NCBI GenBank assembly: GCA_030431085.1
Contig: JAUIJW010000077.1
Coordinates: forward strand, 1-9,605
Source of the DNA: Bacteroidia bacterium
GTDB taxonomy: Bacteria; Bacteroidota; Bacteroidia; Flavobacteriales; Flavobacteriaceae
Length of the DNA stretch: 9,605 bases
Direction: 5' to 3'
In this document: one piece after another, positions 5,355-9,605 of the stretch
Position numbering within the stretch: the first letter of the stretch is position 1
Layout: each line of letters opens with the position of its first letter
Position numbers and translations under genes: made by a program
The notes under the pieces: generated by a model
What the model was told of the DNA's origin: nothing
The model's input: the letters and a program-made list of their open reading frames with translations, nothing else
The model's database searches: none

Positions 5355-6545
5355 ATGAAAAACCTCCCCAGTAGCAAATATCTTATTAAATGGGCGCTTA
5401 TCATTGCCTCATTTTTAATTGTTGCCTTAATCTTGTGGAACACCAATTTATTTTTTAAGAAATTTAAAAAAGAAGAGCGTATAAAAATGGAGGTTTTGGC
5501 GACAGCCTATCAAAACTTCAATAATGCTGATTTAGACATTGACGTGTCTTTAGAAGAAAAGATAATACAGAGCAATAGTTCTATTCCTATGATCATCACC
5601 ATGGAAAATGGCGACATAGAGCGTTGGGCCAATCTCGATGTTCCAAATGCTAAAAAATTCACTGCATTAGCACCAGACGATCGTGTATACTTACACCGGC
5701 AGCTAAAAAAAATGCAAGAAGAAAATGAACCGTTAGTTGTACATTATCAACTAGGTAATGTTGATATTACACAAAAAATATATTACCGTAACTCCGATTT
5801 ACTTTATAAACTAAAGTACTATACCTTAGGATTAATTTTAATTTTAATCCTATTTGGCACCATAATTTATTTGGTTTTTAAATCGAATAAAATTGCAGAG
5901 CAAAATAAATTATGGGCTGGTATGGCTAAAGAAACTGCTCATCAAATTGGCACTCCCTTATCGTCTCTATTAGGATGGGTTGAACTTTTAAGAATGGAAA
6001 ATACCAGCGAAGATATTGTCCAAGAAATTGAAAAAGATGTCACTCGCCTCAATATTATTGCAGATAGATTTTCTAAAATTGGATCCATCCCTAAACTGAC
6101 CAAATTAGACATTGTTGAAGAAACAGAATTTGCATTTGATTATATCAAATCTAGAAGCTTTAAACAGATAGATTTTCAATTTGATGGTGGACATAAAAAA
6201 CCTGTTTATGTTAACTTAAATTTGCAGCTGTACAGCTGGGTTATCGAAAATTTAGTTAAAAATGCCATTGATGCCATGCAAGGTAAGGGCGAACTTAAAA
6301 TTAGTGTCTATCAGGAAAATTCTACAGCTGTAATATTGGTTTCAGATTCTGGAAAAGGGATTCCGAAAAGGCTTCAAAAAAAGATTTTTGAACCTGGATA
6401 CACTACTAAAAAAAGAGGTTGGGGACTTGGATTGTCTTTAACCAAGAGAATTATAGACGATTATCACAATGGTAAAATCTATGTTAAAAGATCTGAAATA
6501 GGCCGGGGTACCACCTTTGCTATAGAGCTAAAAGTTGTTGATTAA
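5355..6545 (+). CDS. Membrane-bound sensor histidine kinase (orphan)
   Basis: Two-component sensor kinase of 396 aa. It has one N-terminal transmembrane helix (about 11-29), a periplasmic sensor region of about 120 residues (32-152), a second helix (about 155-174), then cytoplasmic dimerisation and ATPase domains. The phosphoacceptor is His196 in AKETAHQIGTPLSSLLGW (191-208). The ATPase boxes are all present: N-box ENLVKNAIDAM (298-308), G1 DSGKGIP (331-337), F-box FEPGYTTKK (345-353) and G2 GWGLGLSL (355-362), so it should be catalytically competent. The residue after the His is Gln instead of the usual Glu/Asp. I chose ATG 5355 over TTG 5346 because the latter lies within the -7 box. No response regulator is in the window, so its partner is unknown. 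The stop overlaps that of the convergent HIT gene. Confidence 0.93.
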   Translation: MKNLPSSKYLIKWALIIASFLIVALILWNTNLFFKKFKKEERIKMEVLATAYQNFNNADLDIDVSLEEKIIQSNSSIPMIITMENGDIERWANLDVPNAKKFTALAPDDRVYLHRQLKKMQEENEPLVVHYQLGNVDITQKIYYRNSDLLYKLKYYTLGLILILILFGTIIYLVFKSNKIAEQNKLWAGMAKETAHQIGTPLSSLLGWVELLRMENTSEDIVQEIEKDVTRLNIIADRFSKIGSIPKLTKLDIVEETEFAFDYIKSRSFKQIDFQFDGGHKKPVYVNLNLQLYSWVIENLVKNAIDAMQGKGELKISVYQENSTAVILVSDSGKGIPKRLQKKIFEPGYTTKKRGWGLGLSLTKRIIDDYHNGKIYVKRSEIGRGTTFAIELKVVD

Positions 6546-6937
6546 TCTTCTATATTTCTTGCAATTTCCTTGGCTATTTGAGTGAACTCATCGGAGCTTA
6601 AAGTTACCGATTTGGAAAAATTAGCATCTCCCATACTATGGAGTGGAATAAGGTGAACATGTACATGAGGGACTTCTAAACCAATCACACTAAGCCCAAC
6701 TCTTTCACAAGGCACAGCTTTTTCAATAGCCTTAGCCACCTTATAAGCATACTGCATTAAATCGGTATACTCCCCTAGGTTAAGATCAAAAATTTTATCT
6801 TCTTCCTTTTTAGGCACTACCAACGTATGCCCTTTCGTATTAGGATTAATATCCAAAAAAGCATAAAATCGATCGTTTTCTGCTACTTTATAACTCGGTA
6901 TCTCTCCTTTAATAATTTCTGTAAAAATAGTAGCCAT
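6542..6937 (-). CDS. HIT family nucleotide hydrolase
   Basis: Histidine-triad protein of the HINT type (131 aa), a cytoplasmic nucleotidyl hydrolase or transferase acting on substrates such as adenosine phosphoramidates or dinucleotide polyphosphates. The triad HVHVHLIP is at 91-98, with the middle His of the triad the expected nucleophile. The N-terminal block (TIFTEIIKGEIP, FAFLDINP-like at 25-33, GHTLVVPKKE at 36-45) is typical of bacterial Hint proteins. An oddity is the GLSVIGLEVPHVHVH segment, where many homologues have G-x-N-x-G; the Asn position is Val here. The ATG lies 2 nt after the greA stop, indicating co-transcription with greA. Its TAA and the kinase TAA overlap in the palindrome TTAA at 6542-6545. 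The in vivo substrate is unknown. Confidence 0.94.
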   Translation of the reverse strand: MATIFTEIIKGEIPSYKVAENDRFYAFLDINPNTKGHTLVVPKKEEDKIFDLNLGEYTDLMQYAYKVAKAIEKAVPCERVGLSVIGLEVPHVHVHLIPLHSMGDANFSKSVTLSSDEFTQIAKEIARNIED

Positions 6938-6939
6938 AT

Positions 6940-7413
6940 CTACCTAGAAATATTCAATATTTCAAACTTCATCACCCCGTTAGGAGCATTGACCTCTGCG
7001 ATTTCACCTACCTTCTTACCTAATAAGCCTTTACCTATGGGTGAGTTTACTGAGATTTTACCTGCAGCCAGATCAGACACTGCATCCGCCACTAGCGTAT
7101 ATTCAAACTCCATTTTATTAGCAATATTCTTAATTTTAACCTTTGATAAGGCTAAGACCTTTGAGGTGTCTAATTGAGACTCATCAATTAATCTTGCTTT
7201 TGACAAGGTGTTTTTTAGCTGCGCTATTTTAAACTCTAATAAAGACTGTTCTTCTTTGGCTGCATGATACTCTGCATTCTCACTTAAATCACCTTTATCT
7301 CTGGCATCTGCTATTTCTTTACTTACTCTGGGTCTTTCTACCGTTTCTAGTTGTTCTAACTCAGCGCGCAATTTTTTCAATCCTTCTTCTGTATAATATG
7401 CTACATCGCTCAT
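6940..7413 (-). CDS. greA: Transcription elongation factor GreA
   Basis: GreA enters the RNA polymerase secondary channel and stimulates cleavage of backtracked transcripts. The 157-aa length is canonical. The N-terminal antiparallel coiled coil is clear (about 10-75). Its tip, DKGDLSENAEYH (39-50), keeps the two acidic residues needed for cleavage (Asp42 and Glu45, matching Asp41/Glu44 of E. coli). The C-terminal FKBP-like domain contains ISVNSPIGKGLLGKKVGE. The start is ATG 7411-7413. The frame stays open to 7494, but that would add 27 unrelated residues and start upstream of the promoter box at 7484-7491, so the longer form is rejected. The predicted leader is about 65 nt, long for this window. 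It is followed 2 nt later by the HIT gene and is divergent from the lipoprotein gene. Confidence 0.97.
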   Translation of the reverse strand: MSDVAYYTEEGLKKLRAELEQLETVERPRVSKEIADARDKGDLSENAEYHAAKEEQSLLEFKIAQLKNTLSKARLIDESQLDTSKVLALSKVKIKNIANKMEFEYTLVADAVSDLAAGKISVNSPIGKGLLGKKVGEIAEVNAPNGVMKFEILNISR

Positions 7414-7483
7414 TTTAAATTCATTTAACGGTTTTATAAATACAAAAAATCCCAAATCCAATATTCTGGAATGAGATCTTATA

Positions 7484-7511
7484 CAAATGTACAAATTATT
7501 TTAAAATCAAA
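7484..7511 (-). promoter_or_regulatory. greA promoter (TACATTTG -7 box, possible TTTG -33)
   Basis: The minus strand at 7491-7484 reads TACATTTG, a perfect TAnnTTTG match. A TTTG occurs upstream at 7511-7508 with a 16-nt spacer, slightly shorter than the usual 17-23. The box overlaps a short direct repeat, TACAAAT at 7482-7488 and 7490-7496 on the plus strand. Transcription would start near 7480. Confidence 0.6.
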
Positions 7512-7518
7512 TTATTCG

Positions 7519-7526
7519 TACCTTGC
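7519..7526 (+). promoter_or_regulatory. Possible -7 box of the lipoprotein gene (imperfect)
   Basis: TACCTTGC resembles TAnnTTTG with one T missing before the G, and lies 14 nt before the ATG at 7541. Position is right for a promoter divergent from greA, but the match is imperfect and no -33 element is evident. Confidence 0.3.
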
Positions 7527-7540
7527 GAAAAATTTTTTTA

Positions 7541-7969
7541 ATGAAAAAATGGCTTGTCATTATACTCTGTACAGCGTTTATTTTTGGATGTTCATCCGAT
7601 GATATTGGCAATAACGATTTGTTACCCAATATCACCGTAAATGAAACCTTATTCTTAAACAATCCCGAATTTATCAACCTTCAGGTAATTGGAGGGTGGG
7701 CATATGCCAGAGGTGGCATCGCCGGTATCATTGTTTACCGTACGGGATCTAATCATTTTATAGCTTTCGAACGCAGTGCACCTCACATTAAACCATCATC
7801 TTGCTCTAAGATGACGGTAGAAAATGGTATCATCATGAATTGTGCATGCGATGATGCTCAATTTAGCATTTTAGACGGATCGCCTATGACAGAAGGTGTA
7901 AAATATAGCGCTAGACAGTATAGGGCATTTTTAAGCAGTGACAACACCCTACAAATTACTAATTTTTAA
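7541..7969 (+). CDS. Lipoprotein with degenerate Rieske-like domain
   Basis: A 142-aa lipoprotein. The signal is a KKW N-terminus, a hydrophobic run and a lipobox FGC with Cys17 as the lipidated residue. The following SSDD (18-21) resembles the flavobacterial lipoprotein export signal, so surface exposure is possible. Residues 45-142 look like a Rieske-type fold. The segment ERSAPHIKPSSC (77-88) aligns with the usual CxH box and CACDDAQF (101-108) with the usual CPCHGSxF box, followed by the G-x-P...Y-x-V-like end of Rieske domains. The iron ligands are largely lost: the first Cys is Ala80 and the second His is Asp104, leaving His82 and Cys101. The Rieske disulfide pair would be Cys88/Cys103. 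It probably no longer holds a 2Fe-2S cluster. The ATG at 7541 is chosen over an upstream TTG at 7523 because it starts the signal peptide properly. purK follows after 11 nt. Confidence 0.8.
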   Translation: MKKWLVIILCTAFIFGCSSDDIGNNDLLPNITVNETLFLNNPEFINLQVIGGWAYARGGIAGIIVYRTGSNHFIAFERSAPHIKPSSCSKMTVENGIIMNCACDDAQFSILDGSPMTEGVKYSARQYRAFLSSDNTLQITNF

Positions 7970-7980
7970 TCTTTCTTTTT

Positions 7981-9123
7981 GTGAAAAATTACTTTTCTTC
8001 AAACTTCAAACTTGGCGTACTCGGTGGTGGTCAATTAGGACGAATGCTCTTAACCGAAACTCAAAAATTTGATATTTATACCTGTATTCTTGATAAGGAT
8101 GCTAACGCTCCCTGTTCTAAAATTTGTGAAGAATTTCATCAAGGAGATTTGATGGATTTTAATACCGTTTATAATTTTGGTAAACAGGTTGATATCCTTA
8201 CCATAGAAATAGAACATGTTAATGTTGATGCCCTTTTTAAACTACAAGAAGAAGGGCTTAAGGTTTATCCTCAACCAGAAGTTTTACAGATTATTCAACA
8301 TAAAGGCAAACAAAAGGATTTTTTTAACAAGCATAACATTGCCACGGCACCCTACCAAAGATTTGAAACATCTAGCTTAATTGGTAAGGACAACTCTTTT
8401 CCAATGGTCTGGAAATCTGCGCAATTTGGTTATGACGGCACTGGGGTTAAGGTGATTAAATCGGCCAATGATTTACAAGATTTACCAGATACCGAATGTA
8501 TTACAGAGCAGCTCATTCCGTTTAAAAATGAGTTGGCAGTAATTGTTGCTAGAAATGCTCAAGGCGAAACAAAAACTTATCCTGTGGTAGAAATGGAATT
8601 TCATCCGGAAGCCAATCAAGTTGAGTATGTAATTTGTCCAGCAAGAATTGATGACAATATTGCTAAAAAAGCACAAAAAATGGCCTTAAGTGTCGCCGAG
8701 GCTTTTAACCACGTTGGATTATTAGCTGTTGAAATGTTTCAAACGGAAGAGGACGACATCCTCGTTAATGAAGTAGCACCAAGAACCCATAATAGTGGCC
8801 ATTACAGTATTGAAGCAAGCTATACGAGTCAATTTGAGCAGCACCTTAGAAGTATTTTAAACTTGCCACTTGGAAATACCGATAGTAAAGTAGCGGGTGT
8901 GATGGTGAACTTAGTGGGTGCAGAAGGATATTCCGGGGCCGTGGTATATCATGGTATGGAAAGCATCTTAAATATTGCTGGAGTTAGCCCACATATTTAT
9001 GGCAAAAAAGACACAAGGCCTTTTAGAAAAATGGGGCATGTAACTGTGGTTCATCAAGATATGAATGAAGCTAGGCAAATTGCCGAAAAAGTTAAACAAA
9101 CTATAAAAGTTATTAGTCGTTAG
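7981..9123 (+). CDS. purK: 5-(carboxyamino)imidazole ribonucleotide synthase
   Basis: ATP-grasp enzyme of de novo purine synthesis: it makes N5-CAIR from AIR, bicarbonate and ATP, and PurE then rearranges the product. Signatures: the N-terminal LGVLGGGQLGRM (11-22), HKGKQKDFF (107-115), the ATP-grasp segment WKSAQFGYDGTGVKV (144-158), the metal-binding EMF Glu251, and NEVAPRTHNSGHYSIEAS (263-280). KMGHVTV (350-356) closes the domain. The length of 380 aa is standard. The start is GTG 7981; no ATG lies near the N-terminus, and the Rossmann-like glycine loop is at the expected distance from this GTG. It lies 11 nt after the lipoprotein stop and may be co-transcribed with it. purE is not in the window. 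Confidence 0.97.
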   Translation: MKNYFSSNFKLGVLGGGQLGRMLLTETQKFDIYTCILDKDANAPCSKICEEFHQGDLMDFNTVYNFGKQVDILTIEIEHVNVDALFKLQEEGLKVYPQPEVLQIIQHKGKQKDFFNKHNIATAPYQRFETSSLIGKDNSFPMVWKSAQFGYDGTGVKVIKSANDLQDLPDTECITEQLIPFKNELAVIVARNAQGETKTYPVVEMEFHPEANQVEYVICPARIDDNIAKKAQKMALSVAEAFNHVGLLAVEMFQTEEDDILVNEVAPRTHNSGHYSIEASYTSQFEQHLRSILNLPLGNTDSKVAGVMVNLVGAEGYSGAVVYHGMESILNIAGVSPHIYGKKDTRPFRKMGHVTVVHQDMNEARQIAEKVKQTIKVISR

Positions 9124-9142
9124 TACATTGATAAAAAGTCGA

Positions 9143-9173
9143 AGTTCAATTATTTAGAAATAATCTTAGAACT
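9143..9173 (+). other. AT-rich hairpin between purK and the DUF2797 gene
   Basis: An inner palindrome, ATTATTT-AG-AAATAAT (9149-9164), is flanked by AGTTC (9143-9147) and GAACT (9169-9173), which can pair as an outer stem with an asymmetric internal loop. No T tract follows, so it is not a standard terminator. It could be a 3' stabilising structure or chance in AT-rich DNA. The rest of the 104-nt gap (9124-9227) shows no perfect TAnnTTTG box; the closest is TACATTG at 9124-9130. Confidence 0.3.
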
Positions 9174-9227
9174 GCGATAAATTTAAGATGTTTTGAGGCC
9201 AAGAACTTAACTTAAAAAAAATACATC

Positions 9228-9605
9228 ATGCAATACACCGGTGTTTTAAAAAAAATGAAGACAGAATACGCTTCGCCAATTCAATACTACCTAGATTTTG
9301 AGAATGATTTTATCAATGTAAATCAACTCATTGGCAGTAAGGTATCTATTTCTTTTAAATCATACCAATGTTTAAGTTGTGGAGAAAATAAGAAAATATA
9401 TCGTCAAGGCTTTTGCTATGATTGTTTTTACAATCAACCACAAGCCGGTGATTGGATTATGCGCCCCGAATTAAGCACTGCCCACCTAGACAAAGAGGAT
9501 AGAGATTTGGCTTATGAAAAAGCCATGCAATTACAGCCTCATGTTGTTTATTTGGCCAACTCTAGCAATGTGAAAGTAGGCGTGACACGTATGTCACAAA
9601 TTCCA
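9228..9605 (+). CDS. DUF2797 zinc-ribbon protein, 3'-partial
   Basis: The reading frame opens at ATG 9228 and is still open at the last base of the window (126 codons seen, ending ...VTRMSQIP), so the C-terminus is missing. I assign it to DUF2797, a family of unknown function. Visible features: MQYTGVLKKM at the start, a zinc-ribbon-like pair CLSC (48-51) and CYDC (63-66) with 11 residues between, the highly conserved-looking GDWIMRPELSTAHL (74-87) with EDRDLAYE (90-97), and a segment VVYLANSSNVKVGVTR (106-121). That last segment resembles the Y-x-(n)-KVGxT-R pattern of GIY-YIG-type nuclease folds (a Tyr strand followed by a KIG/KVG strand); this similarity is my inference. ATG 9228 is preferred over Met10 because the MQYTGVLxKM start is what I recall for homologues. 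It follows purK by 104 nt on the same strand. Confidence 0.88.
   Translation, partial: MQYTGVLKKMKTEYASPIQYYLDFENDFINVNQLIGSKVSISFKSYQCLSCGENKKIYRQGFCYDCFYNQPQAGDWIMRPELSTAHLDKEDRDLAYEKAMQLQPHVVYLANSSNVKVGVTRMSQIP

Noticed and set aside
6827..7177. Open frame on the plus strand opposite the HIT and greA genes
   Set aside because: It is antisense to two clear genes and reads as low-complexity shadow sequence with no domain.
7414..7494. A 27-residue N-terminal extension of GreA
   Set aside because: The extension would begin upstream of the promoter box at 7484-7491, and the ATG at 7413 gives the canonical GreA length.
1..9605. Mobile element, CRISPR array, toxin-antitoxin or defence system
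   Set aside because: No transposase, integrase, long terminal repeats, spaced direct repeats or tRNA attachment site is visible. The MazG-like gene has no MazEF partner and looks like a housekeeping enzyme.

Overview
The window looks like ordinary chromosomal DNA from a member of the Flavobacteriaceae (phylum Bacteroidota). Four things support this. The DNA is AT-rich. The protein families and their order are typical of flavobacteria: a DUF3127 protein, a HIT/GreA pair, a lipoprotein with an SSDD export-type signal, and DUF2797. There are almost no Shine-Dalgarno sites. Several genes have perfect matches to the Bacteroidota -7 promoter box TAnnTTTG (minus strand at 3263-3270, 5272-5279 and 7484-7491; plus strand at 5341-5348). 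I cannot name the genus.

Layout. Bases 3-926 (+) encode an acyl-ACP desaturase whose N-terminus probably lies off the left edge. It converges on a compact minus-strand operon (3240 down to 936): a MazG-like nucleotide pyrophosphohydrolase, a 76-residue two-helix membrane protein (ATGA overlap), aroA (TTG start) and a secreted protein of unknown function (start codon abutting the aroA stop). Next comes aat (3953-3312, minus). Then there is a second minus-strand unit, a flavin-reductase-like protein (TTG start) followed by a DUF3127 protein with an SSB-like acidic tip, closed by a clear intrinsic terminator at 3966-3994. Divergent from this unit is a plus-strand orphan sensor histidine kinase (5355-6545), whose stop codon overlaps that of the convergent HIT-family gene. 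The HIT gene lies 2 nt behind greA on the minus strand. Divergent from greA are a plus-strand lipoprotein with a degenerate Rieske-like region, purK (GTG start) and a 3'-truncated DUF2797 zinc-ribbon protein that runs off the right edge.

How the genes work together. This is mainly housekeeping: membrane lipid desaturation, the shikimate pathway, purine synthesis, nucleotide-pool cleaning, N-degron tagging, transcript rescue and nucleotide hydrolysis. No mobile element, CRISPR array, defence island, tRNA or rRNA is visible, and no stretch of 300 bases lacks a gene. I do not see a convincing new multi-gene system. The best leads are individual proteins: the SSB-tailed DUF3127 protein, the lipoprotein that seems to have lost its Rieske iron ligands, the DUF2797 protein, and the small membrane protein coupled to MazG. 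Regulatory leads are palindromes at the mazG promoter and at the flavin reductase start codon, and a terminator placed just before aat.
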